From: Algoriphagus locisalis
Lineage (GTDB): Bacteria > Bacteroidota > Bacteroidia > Cytophagales > Cyclobacteriaceae
DNA length: 64,000 bases
Assembly (NCBI RefSeq): GCF_900116615.1
Contig: NZ_FPBF01000004.1
Coordinates: 124,001-188,000, forward strand
Reading direction: 5' to 3'
Position numbers and translations under genes: made by a program. Below are positions 37,590 through 47,828 of this stretch, one piece after another. Each line of letters starts with the position of its first letter. Within the stretch, counting starts at the first letter, position 1. The notes below the pieces were generated by a model. It searched no databases. It saw only the letters and a program-made list of their open reading frames with translations, and was not told the DNA's origin.

Positions 37590-40500
37590 TCAGTTACCGG
37601 TGGCGTAGTTGTATTCGTAGTGCTCCAATATATTTCCGTCTTCGTCCTTGACGGTCTGAAGACGGTTCGCAGTATCGTAAACATAGGTAACCGTATAGCC
37701 CCGGGGGTCGGTCCGGCTGGTCATCCCCACCAACGGCTTGTACGTATAGCTGGTCATCATGGCATCTTCGGGGTGAAGCCTCAGCTCATCTATAATAATA
37801 TTGCTTCCCGATATGGTCAGGCTGGTAGTGGTAATGTTTTTTTCCACCCATTTCCAGACTGTTGTAAGGGATTCGCTCTGGCCCCCCACATTCACCGAAC
37901 CGGTGCCTGACACTGTCTTTGCCCAAAAGCCAACACGGTAGGGGCTGGAGGAGGAGGCGGAAATCCCCGTCTTGGTAACCGACCCCGAACTTAAATTATA
38001 CCCCTTCTTGCCGGTCTTATAGGTTGTAATTGGCGCACCACTATACGACCAACCTCCTTTGTCGGTAGTCTCGAAACTGCTATAGGAAACTTGATTTATT
38101 TCCGCATTTGATATTTCAGCAATTGGATATTGCCCAACATAGCCCCAAATAATTGATTTCAAAATTCCTTCTGTTCCAATTATCTGCTCAGGATTAATAT
38201 TTTCGTCATAGGAAATAAACACTTTTTGTTCCTGAAAATTGGAATTGCGTTCTACCTGCCCTGTGTTGTTTACAAAGGGTATCGCCACATTCCCCACCGA
38301 AGGCACCTCCAAACTAAAAACAGTATCAGCAACTACGATACCATTTGGCAAAAGCTTATAAGAGCTATAATTGCCTCCTGTAAGAATAGTCCCTTTTTTA
38401 AAAGATGTTTGCAATGGAGTCCCTATCATATTAAGCTCCTTCATTGCTTTTATTGACAGCGCCTGATCAGACAAACCTGATTGAGTCTCAAAAAGGACAT
38501 CATTTACATAATTATAATGAGTTGAAAAAGGGACACCTTCGCTACCACTTATTGAACTCGATTTTAGCAAATTAAGTGGATTATAGGTAAAAGCATTTTC
38601 TTTTATCAGTGTACCTGTCGGGTGGTAGTCGGTAATAGTTTTCTTAAGCAGTCGCACAGTACCAAAACTAACCTTCGTTTTACTTATCAGATACCTGTTT
38701 ACCTCGAAAGAAGGATTAGGATTGGCACTGTAATCGTTGTCATCAAATTTCTTAACGAGCAATCCGTAAATGGTTGACTCTAAACCATCAGCAGGCGTAT
38801 ACTCGTTCAATATTTCCCTGACAACATTACCATTTGAGTTCAGAGTTACTTCTTTCAATATCCTACCTGCTCTAAGTTCCGATAAATAAAATCTCCCTAA
38901 AGGATATGCTAAATAAGTGAAATATTGATCGGAAAGGCCTGCAACTAATGGATCCAAATACTGGTATCCATCTTCTTTTCCATACTTCGTATTAGGCAAA
39001 CTTATCAGACGATTATCTTTAGTAAAGTAACTTCCGTCCCTTGAATAATTCAGGTAAACGTAATTCTCAGCAGGTATAGAATACATTTTTTCAAAGAAAT
39101 AAATATTTTTACCGTTTGTTAATCCAAGTCCTGTCCTATAAACCTCTTCAACTTCTGAATAATAAACAGCTGATCCCATTTGACCATTTTGGGGCTCATT
39201 CGTGGCGTGTCTCGAAGCATGTAATCTAGCAGTGCTTAATTCGGATGTAGGTTTGTACATGGTGGTGGAAAGTACAGCTGGATTGACCAGCACACCGCTT
39301 GAAATTGCTTTGGTCCCCTCACGGACTAATCCATAATTGTTATCATGAAGAAAATATTGATACTCTACAATTTGGACATTACCAGTATTATCAACTATTA
39401 TTTTATTCTGTAACCTTTTTCCACGAATTGAGCTATTTTGAGAAAAATATTCATTAGGACTAATGGTGTCTGTAGAATTGGGATAAAAACTATAGTCATG
39501 TCTGCTATATGAATAAGTCTCATATCCTCCAGTAGGAAAAACAACTTTAGTTAAACATAGAAAGTCAGAAAGTGTAGAGCCAGCACTAGGATCCTGAAAG
39601 GTCTCAAAACCAATTATACTTGGTATACATACTTGAGGATAACCTGGAGGACTAATGCAAGTTATTTGAATTCTAGGACTAACATTACCATTTAAATCCC
39701 TGTCGACAACAGCCAAACTACCAGGGTTAGTGGCCCAAGAGGTCTTTGGCAAAGGAAAATTATTGATTTGGGCAGTAGAGGTCTTTGCAAGTCCAAAATA
39801 ACTATCGTAAGTAAACACATATGGCGGCTTAAAAAACCCGTTTGGTCCATATTCCTTTACACTATCCAACTTTAGCCTTAGGTTATGGAAATTGGAGCCA
39901 GTTGGATCAGCATTTGAAAAATAACTAGTATTTCCAAATTCAAAACCCTTGATCAATAACCCTTCGTTATTGAACATTTCTACATTAACAATCCTTTTTG
40001 CATCTGAACTTCCTCCATTAAAATACATATCATTTCTAATCGAAGAACTCAAGACCACATATCCGTAATCATAATCAATCCTGCTTAATCTCTTAGATAT
40101 ATAATGAGAATAACTGGAGGCGGAAATTTTATCTGATAAATTATAGGAGTATTCATCTACATAATGAAATATGACGTTACCGCCCTGTAAAGTTCTTATT
40201 TCCTTTAAAAACCAACTGGTAGAAATCTGTCCAGAACCGGAGACCAAAACTTCTTTAGCTGTAAACAGATATTCTACTGCATCATTTGTTACTATTTTGA
40301 AACCCTCTTGCAGTTTTTCGATTTTAAATGATTTATCAGGATATAAAGTACCTGAAACATCGCCGCTACTATTCTTCAAATACTTGATGTTTCCTGAATA
40401 CCCCTGAAATGAATATTTAAAAATATCAGGCTCACCATCGAATCCTATTACTTGTGACATTGCTTGATCAAATAAATTATTTGTATAAATATTCATTTCT

Positions 40501-40922
40501 TGCTCTTGCCACTTCGCTTGCAGATAATTTTGTTGATTTTGCCAAGGTATGTTATTAGAAGTAGTAGTGTTTTCGTCGTTCTTATCCCTTATTACTTGTG
40601 TTATCACCCCACCAGCCATAAGAGACCAACCTAATCCAATATGGGAAGCCTCAGATTCATTAGACACACTACCGCCGTTAAACGATAATAAAACAGGCAC
40701 ATCAACCCCTTGGCTTTCAAGATTAAAAAGCGGAATATTGAAAGAAAATTGACCTGTTTGAAGACTGTTTTCACTAGAATGTGGGGACAGAAATTGCTGG
40801 GCATTGACACTTGGTTCAACCTCAACAAAGGAAGTTTGCCCCACCACGATCTCCGTCTCAAATAATAAAAAAAGCAGCAAAGAAAGACTGAATTTTAAAA
40901 ACAAAATACTATTCAATTTCAT
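37590..40922 (-). CDS. Large SpvB/TcB-like secreted protein, partner of the Rhs gene
   Basis: An 1110-residue protein with a signal peptide ending EIVVGQ. The N-terminus has QTGQFSFNIPLF and VDVPVLLSFNGGS followed by GLGWSLMAGGVI, the pattern of SpvB-like N-terminal domains of insecticidal-toxin B subunits. The C-terminus returns to YD repeats (DPRGYTVTYVYDTANRLQTVKDEDG). It ends 9 bases before the Rhs gene. Two-gene loci of this form are common in Bacteroidota. I infer that it forms half of a hollow shell around the toxin tip encoded by the downstream gene. Confidence 0.82.
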   Translation of the reverse strand: MKLNSILFLKFSLSLLLFLLFETEIVVGQTSFVEVEPSVNAQQFLSPHSSENSLQTGQFSFNIPLFNLESQGVDVPVLLSFNGGSVSNESEASHIGLGWSLMAGGVITQVIRDKNDENTTTSNNIPWQNQQNYLQAKWQEQEMNIYTNNLFDQAMSQVIGFDGEPDIFKYSFQGYSGNIKYLKNSSGDVSGTLYPDKSFKIEKLQEGFKIVTNDAVEYLFTAKEVLVSGSGQISTSWFLKEIRTLQGGNVIFHYVDEYSYNLSDKISASSYSHYISKRLSRIDYDYGYVVLSSSIRNDMYFNGGSSDAKRIVNVEMFNNEGLLIKGFEFGNTSYFSNADPTGSNFHNLRLKLDSVKEYGPNGFFKPPYVFTYDSYFGLAKTSTAQINNFPLPKTSWATNPGSLAVVDRDLNGNVSPRIQITCISPPGYPQVCIPSIIGFETFQDPSAGSTLSDFLCLTKVVFPTGGYETYSYSRHDYSFYPNSTDTISPNEYFSQNSSIRGKRLQNKIIVDNTGNVQIVEYQYFLHDNNYGLVREGTKAISSGVLVNPAVLSTTMYKPTSELSTARLHASRHATNEPQNGQMGSAVYYSEVEEVYRTGLGLTNGKNIYFFEKMYSIPAENYVYLNYSRDGSYFTKDNRLISLPNTKYGKEDGYQYLDPLVAGLSDQYFTYLAYPLGRFYLSELRAGRILKEVTLNSNGNVVREILNEYTPADGLESTIYGLLVKKFDDNDYSANPNPSFEVNRYLISKTKVSFGTVRLLKKTITDYHPTGTLIKENAFTYNPLNLLKSSSISGSEGVPFSTHYNYVNDVLFETQSGLSDQALSIKAMKELNMIGTPLQTSFKKGTILTGGNYSSYKLLPNGIVVADTVFSLEVPSVGNVAIPFVNNTGQVERNSNFQEQKVFISYDENINPEQIIGTEGILKSIIWGYVGQYPIAEISNAEINQVSYSSFETTDKGGWSYSGAPITTYKTGKKGYNLSSGSVTKTGISASSSSPYRVGFWAKTVSGTGSVNVGGQSESLTTVWKWVEKNITTTSLTISGSNIIIDELRLHPEDAMMTSYTYKPLVGMTSRTDPRGYTVTYVYDTANRLQTVKDEDGNILEHYEYNYATGN

Positions 40923-41312
40923 AACATATTATTTTCTGATACACAAATTTTACTTTCAATCAACTTTAAATATTTAAAAATAATACTAAAAAATTCATAA
41001 CACATATTAATTAAAATAAATTTACCTAAACAACACAATAACCAACTCCTTATTAATTCTATAATTTAAATACAATATATTAAGATTAACAATTTAGGCA
41101 CAACAATTAATTACATCCTCTGTTAATAAAACAAAAGTAGCAGTATCTAGATAAGGAGTGGTCACATTTAGAAAATGTACTTGATCAAACATAGACTTGG
41201 CTATCATACCACCTAAAATAATTAACATAATTTTTAATTCCATAATCCTAAAGACACAACCATAAGCAGTATTTATAATACTATATAAAACTTTGATATA
41301 GAACCAAAAAAA
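40923..41312. other. AT-rich spacer
   Basis: Very AT-rich with no gene. It must hold the promoter of the large secreted-protein gene at 40922, but no single -7 box stands out among many TA-rich words. Confidence 0.6.
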
Positions 41313-42179
41313 CTATTCTAATTTCCTCTTCAACACTGAGATATCCTGCTTCTGTGATTTGAGGCTCTTCTCCAGTCGGATAATATACAGCGTCAACTCT
41401 TCCACCTTCTCCAATAGCTTCACATTCATTTCAGCCAGATTGACTCCATTTTCTATTACTTCCCTCTCAGTTGGAACATTAGGCAGGTGTCCATTCTTCT
41501 CAATAAAAGATTCCAGTTCTGAAAGAGGCATCAAGTGATACTCAGGCTTGAATACATAGTCTGCCCAGCCTGTGGTAGTGACATTTACTTCCTGTGCCCC
41601 AATTATCCCGTTAACAGATAAAGTATAAGCTGGATTTTTTGTATTGATCCCAACGTTTCCATTTGGAAGAATTCGCATTCGCTCCAAATAACTGCCATTA
41701 TTTGTTATAAATCGTAGGTTATTTCCCTGCCCAGTCATTATCAGACCGTCTTGTCCCGACATAAAAACCCCAGCAGAGTTGCCATAATCATTGGTGCTTG
41801 GTGCATAGCTCACCAAATCAATTGTATTGGTTATAAATTCAAACCTAGCTCTATTTGCGGATGCAAATTTAAAGTGAAATGGATAGGTAGAAGGATTTAA
41901 ACCGAATCCCACATAGCCTTGTGAATTTATTACTATAGCATCTTTCCAAGTTGCTGAATTATGCCTTGCCTGTAAGTTTAAAGTTGTAGCCCCCCCAGGA
42001 TCAATACTTATCAATCTATGTCCAAATCCAGATCCATATATTGAGGTATTCCAAGAAATAGTTTTCTGTGACCCAACATTGGAATTCATATAATCAAAGG
42101 TGGTTGTCTGACCCATCAAATGGAATGAGAGTGCACTAAAATTGAAGGCGATTGCTAAGAGAGTAATTCTTTTCTTCAT
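41313..42179 (-). CDS. Secreted tail-fibre-like protein
   Basis: A 288-residue protein with a signal peptide ending FHLMGQ. The beta-rich middle is followed by the GNVGINTKNPAYTLSVNG pattern and the tail: EVNVTTTGWADYVF, HLPNVPTEREVIENG, and coiled coil EELTLYIIRLEKSL. Same class as 25604 and the others. Confidence 0.82.
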   Translation of the reverse strand: MKKRITLLAIAFNFSALSFHLMGQTTTFDYMNSNVGSQKTISWNTSIYGSGFGHRLISIDPGGATTLNLQARHNSATWKDAIVINSQGYVGFGLNPSTYPFHFKFASANRARFEFITNTIDLVSYAPSTNDYGNSAGVFMSGQDGLIMTGQGNNLRFITNNGSYLERMRILPNGNVGINTKNPAYTLSVNGIIGAQEVNVTTTGWADYVFKPEYHLMPLSELESFIEKNGHLPNVPTEREVIENGVNLAEMNVKLLEKVEELTLYIIRLEKSLKSQKQDISVLKRKLE

Positions 42180-42209
42180 ATATATTAATTGAGAATATGA
42201 GATCTAGTT

Positions 42210-42413
42210 TTATTTCTTCCTTGAAACTTGCAATTGAGCTTCTAAGGCCATTATTCGTTTATTTTGTTCAACCAAATAAATAGTCAATTCCTCAATTTTA
42301 TCCAGAAGTTTGACAGTCAGTTCAGAAAATTTCACCCCACTTTCCAACACACCCTTTTCGATAGGGATATTTTTCAGATGGCTATTAACTTTTGCAAAAA
42401 GCTTACAATTCAA
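42210..42413 (-). pseudogene. C-terminal remnant of a tail-fibre-like gene
   Basis: The 67-codon frame begins at a TTG and carries only the end of the tail domain: SHLKNIPIEKGVLESG, then KLLDKIEELTIYLVEQ. The signal peptide and beta-rich part are missing. The break lies about 20 bases from a 20-bp palindrome at 42436-42455, which may mark the junction. Confidence 0.7.
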
Positions 42414-42435
42414 ATTAAAATACTTGAAATAAAAA

Positions 42436-42455
42436 AATACCCTATATAGGGTATT
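42436..42455. repeat. Perfect 20-bp palindrome
   Basis: AATACCCTATATAGGGTATT, related to the palindrome at 9627-9644. It adjoins the truncated tail-fibre gene. Confidence 0.75.
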
Positions 42456-43300
42456 GTAAGTAAACTATTTCTTACAATAAACTATGTAATAAGAATACAT
42501 GCATTTGTAATACAAATAACAGACTACATCAGTTAAATTTCGGAATACAAACCAAATACACAAACCACTGATAATCAACCCAATTATTTTTGATATTGTT
42601 TCATCTAAAAATATATTTCACATTAAATTTCTCTAATCATAAAAGATTTAACTTCTAAATCTCGATCTATTAAAAACTTAGAGTGATCTAAACAACCTAG
42701 GCAAACGCTCCAAATACTCAAAAGAGTTCGACTTCTGTATCGCCAGTTCCAGCTGATGAGACATCAAATAAAACCGAAACCGCAAGCTTAATAAGGAAAC
42801 GAAATACAACTGAATGAGAGGAATGGAAAGCTATTTAACTGAAATCTGTTCTTTTATAGAATTTGCATAGCAAAGTCAGATTTCAACTGTTTTAATGCTT
42901 TTCCTTAAAAACACACAAAATACAGTCAACTTACTGAAAATTAAACAATTAAACCATGTAATAAAAATACCTCATTTGGTGACTGAAGAAAAAATCACCA
43001 TTTAAAGTATTGTATATCAGAATTTTACAAGTAAAGATTCGAATCCTGCCACATCTACTGTTCTGTCGTCTCACTACAGTTACAAAAAGTCCGTTACTTC
43101 TACATGGTAATCCCAATCAATCTCCGAATCTTCTTCGATATCAGATCAGAGGTGCGTCGTAAAAGCATCGAAGGAGTATCGTATTTAACGCCCCATAACA
43201 GCCTAATAGCAAATGGTATAGATTTCCCCAACTCCAATCCTGTCCCCTTGAATCTCCGGTAAGACTACTTCGAATAAAGGAAGTGTCAAAGGAGATCCAC
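42456..43300. other. Spacer with possible tiny ORF and repeat
   Basis: No certain gene. An open minus-strand frame from 42830 to a stop at 42678 reads like protein (LIQLYFVSLLSLRF, then HQLELAIQKSNSFEYLERL), with an internal ATG. It could be a tiny gene or a remnant. A diverged GCATCG repeat is at 43125-43183. Confidence 0.5.
43125..43183. repeat. GCATCG-rich intergenic repeat, copy 3 (diverged)
   Basis: CGAATCTTCTTCGATATCAG, then GCGTCGTAAAAGCATCGAAGGAGTATCGTA in the same order as copies 1 and 2. A CCCCTTGAATCTCC and AAAGGAGATCC pair follows within 110 bases. Confidence 0.6.
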
Positions 43301-43627
43301 TTAAACGATCTTCCCAAAACTCTCCATTTCATACCCCTCCAGCACTGCATCAAGTTTTCTCTTTCTGTTCTTGTTGGCCTCCGTTTCTTCCAGGATCAGG
43401 ATCAGCTTCAGCAGCTGCATCCGCAGCTCCTTATCCCGTAGATCCAAGCCATTCTGGCTCAGGGATTCTTCAATAAATGCCTTGGCGTTGTAAGGATGGA
43501 CGGCCTCCCCTCTGAAGGCTGCATCAGCAGGATGCACTACCTCATTATACATATTCAGCAATACGATTCCATTGTCAGCTTTCTCCAGCATATCAAGCGC
43601 ATTTTCTATTACTTTCTTTAGTTTCAT
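43301..43627 (-). CDS. Small hypothetical helical protein
   Basis: A 108-residue protein from the ATG at 43627. An ATG ten codons earlier (43657) would read through a poly-A stretch that looks like a leader. It is helical and charged: MKLKKVIENALDMLEKAD, then ELRMQLLKLILILEETEANKNRKRKLD. I recognise no family. It is the upstream-most of nothing obvious, as the next gene on this strand is over 300 bases away. Confidence 0.6.
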   Translation of the reverse strand: MKLKKVIENALDMLEKADNGIVLLNMYNEVVHPADAAFRGEAVHPYNAKAFIEESLSQNGLDLRDKELRMQLLKLILILEETEANKNRKRKLDAVLEGYEMESFGKIV

Positions 43628-43966
43628 CTGTTTATAATTGTTTTTTTTTGGGACCATATTACCTGTTCCGAACCTGCCTGACTGTCAAGCAGACCTGATT
43701 CGGGAGAATCTAGTACAGTGGGTCTCTACTGAAACAAGTTGTGTGTCGTTTTTAGTCATGCCTTTCTGCTCAGACAGACTGGATTTCATAAAATCAGGGT
43801 GATTAATTATAAGGGCGATTATCCAAGGATAACTGGTACTAAAAAATTATGAAAAGGCTCAAATTCTAATTCAAACATGCAACTGTATTACCCCATAAGT
43901 TCAATACTTATATTCTGCCAGAATGAAAGAAGCAGTGGTGAGAATTCTATTTATTCAAATGCTATT
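43628..43966. other. Spacer, nothing recognised
   Basis: No gene, no clear repeat. A T9 run at 43641-43649 precedes the small gene's two possible starts. Confidence 0.6.
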
Positions 43967-44242
43967 TTATTTTTCTGGATTCCCTTCCCTTAGATAGACA
44001 TCATTACCTTCAATTCTGTCGATTACCATCACATCATTCTCCAAAGTGCTAAGAGCTATCTCCCATTCATCCGGGTCCGTGATAAAATTTTCATATATCA
44101 GATCCAGTACCTGCCCTACTTCAGGCAGTTTGAACATTAAGGGACATTCAAAAGACACCTCTGGCTCTGTAGGCATATGGATAATTACTTTTGCAACTAC
44201 ATCATCTTCCATGGAAGTCATTTTATCAGAGTCTTCATTCAT
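43967..44242 (-). CDS. Small acidic hypothetical protein
   Basis: A 91-residue, strongly acidic protein: MNEDSDKMTSMEDDVVAK, then a beta-rich body (KVIIHMP, VMVIDRIEGNDVYLR). It has no signal peptide or membrane helix. I recognise no family. The 107-base gap to the next gene upstream allows a separate promoter. Confidence 0.6.
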   Translation of the reverse strand: MNEDSDKMTSMEDDVVAKVIIHMPTEPEVSFECPLMFKLPEVGQVLDLIYENFITDPDEWEIALSTLENDVMVIDRIEGNDVYLREGNPEK

Positions 44243-44349
44243 AATCTGGGGGATTTAACCGGTATTGAACTATACTTTTTTGCTTTGTTGAATTAGGAGC
44301 TATCCGTAAGATTGAAATTAAGCTAATCTAGCCAGTAATTACAGTTCAA

Positions 44350-44694
44350 TCAAACAGGATCTGTTTTCGGGAATTCTTCCTCTTCAATGGGAGGAAGGTC
44401 ATCCCCTTTACCAGGAAAAGAAGGATCTTCAATTTCTTTTTGTGGTTCTTCAACAGGCACTTCTTCTTCATCGGGTAGATACTCTTCCTCTTGAGGAATC
44501 TCCGGGTTAGGGTTTACTTCCTCCTTATCCGGCAAGGGAAAATCTTTGGAAGGAAATCCTGCCCCATCTTCTTCGGCGAGAACAGAACCCATCATACTTT
44601 TGTATCTGGTATTCAGAAAGCCTGACGGACCGGTAATTAATCGCACAAATTTTCCAAGAGACTGGATTCCAAGAATTGAATTGGCATAGGTCAT
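44350..44694 (-). CDS. Small Pro/Glu-rich hypothetical protein
   Basis: A 114-residue protein. A short N-terminal part (MTYANSILGIQSLGKFVRLI) is followed by a tail made mostly of Pro, Glu and Asp, with EEEY, PDEEEVPVEEP and PPIEEEEFP. The tail is probably disordered. I recognise no family. Confidence 0.55.
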   Translation of the reverse strand: MTYANSILGIQSLGKFVRLITGPSGFLNTRYKSMMGSVLAEEDGAGFPSKDFPLPDKEEVNPNPEIPQEEEYLPDEEEVPVEEPQKEIEDPSFPGKGDDLPPIEEEEFPKTDPV

Positions 44695-44890
44695 AATTTC
44701 GATGGATTAGTTTCTGCCTATCAGGATACAATACCCGTGCAAATACCGACAAGAGTCCTCTAGCCACCTAGAATCAATTTCTTGGATGAAAAGTTGTGAG
44801 ACGCTTTTCTGCAAACTGTTTCCTAGAGGGAATTTAATGCCACAGATCGAGAAAGTCAGCATTAACTAATTCTATACTTCTTTCCTTCTT

Positions 44891-47827
44891 TCAAAGCAGC
44901 GCCTTCTTATCCTTCAGCCCTATCTTTTTCATGAAATTCACTTCCAAAGCATACACCCCGAATTCCTGCACCACTCTACCTTTTAGCCTGTAAAATCCCT
45001 TCCCCTGAAAAGGAAAACGCTTCATCGTAGTTGGAAAATGCACCGTGTCCAGCCAATCCCCCTTGGGATCCAGAAATGTCCCAAAGGCCATGTGTTCCCT
45101 GTTTACTGTCCTGACATCTTTGGTTGTTACCAATTGCCCCAGGATCTCTACTGTCTTGCCGAGAAGACCGCCGATCTCACCTGCCATCACCGTACCCCTG
45201 CCATCATCTGCACACAGCCTGAACATATCCGTCAAGGCAAACCCCAGCACGTTGATCTCATCTATGGCATCTTCCAGAGGATAATCCGGGAAATCCGGAA
45301 GTACAAATTCCATTGGCGCTTCCCTAAACAGGGCGGGAGCATCCATTGGCTCAGTCTGTCTTTTCTGCAGAAAATTGGCCTGCCACAGCAGTTTCTTTTT
45401 ACCCAGTCCAGTAAACCCAAATGCACCCACACTGATCAGGATATTAAGCATTTCAGGACCGGCATGCGTACGCTCGATAAAATCATGCAACCCCAGATAC
45501 GGACCTGATCGTTCCCTTTCCATCAATATCCGCTCACAGAGTGATTTCTCCAGCTGCTCTATGTGGATCATTCCTACATATACCTCATCGCCTGAAATAT
45601 TGGTCAGGTAATCACTGCTGTTCACACAGGGCGGATGGACCTTCGCACCAGTCCGTTTCAGCTCATGGAAATAAAACTCCGTGCTGTAAAAGCCCCCGAA
45701 ATTATTGATGACCGCAACCATAAACTCCTGTGGATAATAAGTTTTCAGATACAGGCTCTGATAGCTTTCCACCGCGAAAGAAGCGGAATGCGCCTTGGAA
45801 AATGAGTAGCCACCAAAGGATTCGATCTGCCTCCACACCTCAGCCGTTACCGCTTCCTCATAACCCAGTTCCCTGCAGTTGGCAAAGAACTTTTCCCTGA
45901 TCTGTATAAACTTATCATGTCCCCGGTATTTCCCGGACATGGCGCGCCGGAGTATATCCGCCTCTCCCATATCCATTCCCCCAAAATGGTGGGCTACCTT
46001 GATCACATCCTCCTGATACACCATCACCCCGTAGGTTTCCTCCAGCAGCTCCTTCATCTTGGGATGCAGGTAAACAATCTTATTGGGATCATGGAAGCGC
46101 TCGATGTATTGCTTCATCATACCCGACTGAGCCACACCGGGACGGATAATAGAACTGGCAGCCACCAGGGTAAGGTAATCCTCACACTTAAGCTTGGTAA
46201 GAAGCTGGCGCATAGCCGGACTTTCTATGTAAAAGCATCCGATGGTATCTGCCTGTTTGATCTGATTGGCCACCTTGGGATCTACCATAAACTGTTCCAC
46301 CCGGTGGATATCGATATCAATCCCCCTGTTTTTCTTCACCAGCCTGATTGCTTCCTTGATATGTCCCAATCCGCGCTGGCTGAGGATATCCAGTTTGAAC
46401 AGTCCGATCTTTTCTGCCAGGAACATATCCACCTGTGCGGTACAAAACCCTTTGGGAGGCATTTCATTGACTGTGTATTGATAGATCGGTTTTTCAGAAA
46501 TCAGCATGCCCCCAGGGTGGATGCTGTGGTGGTTGGGAAAATTCTCCAACAGCTTTCCGTATTTGAGAATAGTCCGCTGGATTTTATCCTCATTCATAGG
46601 CTGGTCCTTGCCCCTGACCAATTGGTCAATTTCTTCCTTGGGCAGACCAAACACCTTTCCCAGTTCCCGGATCACGGCTCTGCGCTGGAAGGTGCTGTAC
46701 ATCCCCAACAGCGAAACATGGTCTTTGCCGTAGCGCTTGAATATATAGTCGATGACCTCATCCCGGTCTTTCCATGAAAAATCAATGTCAAAGTCCGGTG
46801 GGGAAGTCCGGTGCGGGTTCAAAAAGCGCTCAAAATAGAGATCCAGTTTGATCGGGTCCACATCAGTGATTTTCAGGCAATACGCCACAATGGAATTGGC
46901 ACCGCTTCCCCTGCCCACATGATAAAAACCCCTGTTCTGGGCATAGCGGATCACATCCCATACGATAAGGAAATAGGCATTGAAGTTCAGCTCGTTGATG
47001 ATTTTCAGTTCCTTGACCACCCGTTGCCGAGCAACCGGATTGTTTCCATACCGATAGTCCAGCCCTTCCATGGCCAGCTTTTCCAACAAAATCCTGTCAT
47101 CCTCAGGAGAGGCTGAAAAACACCGTTTGTTCTTGTCTGTATGCAACTCCGTTTGGATGCTACAGGCATCAATCAACTGAAGGGTATTGGTAATTATGAC
47201 CGGAAAATTCCGAAATGCAGCCATCAGCTCTGCCTCAGGAACAAACATTTCATCCGGGGATGCAAAGTCAGTTGCATCCAGCTTGGTGATCAGGGTGTTT
47301 TTGCCGATTGCCCTTAACAGGCGGTGTACATTGAAGTAGGTTTTATCCTGAACCGTCACCGGGTGGCGGATCAGCCATTTTTTGGGAAATGCCTGCAGCT
47401 CCTGCTTTTTAAGACGGTTCAGCTCTCCTGCTAGCACCCCGATAAATTCATGGGCCTTCAGTTCTTCCGCTGCGTATTTTCCCACAGGATAAATGACAAA
47501 TACCTCTGAAAAGCAGTCCGGTCTTTCGGGAAATGGAAGTTCCTCCTGCAGGTGTGCAGAAAGAAAGCGGTTGATTTCAAGCAGTCCTCCATCGTTTTTT
47601 GCCAGGAGCAGGTAACAGAATTCATCCCCGTTTCTGATCTCCGCACCCGCAATGGGCTTAATGTTCTTATTCCTGCAGAAATCCACGAAATCCCAGAGAT
47701 CCGCTGTGCTGTTGATATTGGTCAATGCCAGAGCGGACAGTCCGGTATCCGCAGCTGTATCCACCAACTCTTGGGTGGAAAATGTACCGTAACGGTAACT
47801 GAACCAGGTTTTGCAATTCAGGAACAT
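44891..47827 (-). CDS. Second DNA polymerase III alpha subunit (error-prone DnaE type)
   Basis: A 978-residue C-family polymerase, shorter than the replicative DnaE. The PHP domain at the N-terminus lacks the usual metal-binding His cluster (it reads NCKTWFSYRYG). The palm has GRGSGAN at 305-311 and the catalytic DFDID at 345-349. It starts 2 bases after a Y-family polymerase gene and lies in a locus with a LexA-like regulator. This is the layout of the mutagenic ImuB/DnaE2 cassettes, so translesion synthesis under damage is the likely role. Confidence 0.93.
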   Translation of the reverse strand: MFLNCKTWFSYRYGTFSTQELVDTAADTGLSALALTNINSTADLWDFVDFCRNKNIKPIAGAEIRNGDEFCYLLLAKNDGGLLEINRFLSAHLQEELPFPERPDCFSEVFVIYPVGKYAAEELKAHEFIGVLAGELNRLKKQELQAFPKKWLIRHPVTVQDKTYFNVHRLLRAIGKNTLITKLDATDFASPDEMFVPEAELMAAFRNFPVIITNTLQLIDACSIQTELHTDKNKRCFSASPEDDRILLEKLAMEGLDYRYGNNPVARQRVVKELKIINELNFNAYFLIVWDVIRYAQNRGFYHVGRGSGANSIVAYCLKITDVDPIKLDLYFERFLNPHRTSPPDFDIDFSWKDRDEVIDYIFKRYGKDHVSLLGMYSTFQRRAVIRELGKVFGLPKEEIDQLVRGKDQPMNEDKIQRTILKYGKLLENFPNHHSIHPGGMLISEKPIYQYTVNEMPPKGFCTAQVDMFLAEKIGLFKLDILSQRGLGHIKEAIRLVKKNRGIDIDIHRVEQFMVDPKVANQIKQADTIGCFYIESPAMRQLLTKLKCEDYLTLVAASSIIRPGVAQSGMMKQYIERFHDPNKIVYLHPKMKELLEETYGVMVYQEDVIKVAHHFGGMDMGEADILRRAMSGKYRGHDKFIQIREKFFANCRELGYEEAVTAEVWRQIESFGGYSFSKAHSASFAVESYQSLYLKTYYPQEFMVAVINNFGGFYSTEFYFHELKRTGAKVHPPCVNSSDYLTNISGDEVYVGMIHIEQLEKSLCERILMERERSGPYLGLHDFIERTHAGPEMLNILISVGAFGFTGLGKKKLLWQANFLQKRQTEPMDAPALFREAPMEFVLPDFPDYPLEDAIDEINVLGFALTDMFRLCADDGRGTVMAGEIGGLLGKTVEILGQLVTTKDVRTVNREHMAFGTFLDPKGDWLDTVHFPTTMKRFPFQGKGFYRLKGRVVQEFGVYALEVNFMKKIGLKDKKALL

Positions 47828-47828
47828 A

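Noticed and set aside
45917-46777. A 286-codon plus-strand frame inside dnaE
   Set aside because: Antisense shadow of the polymerase palm; no domain pattern.
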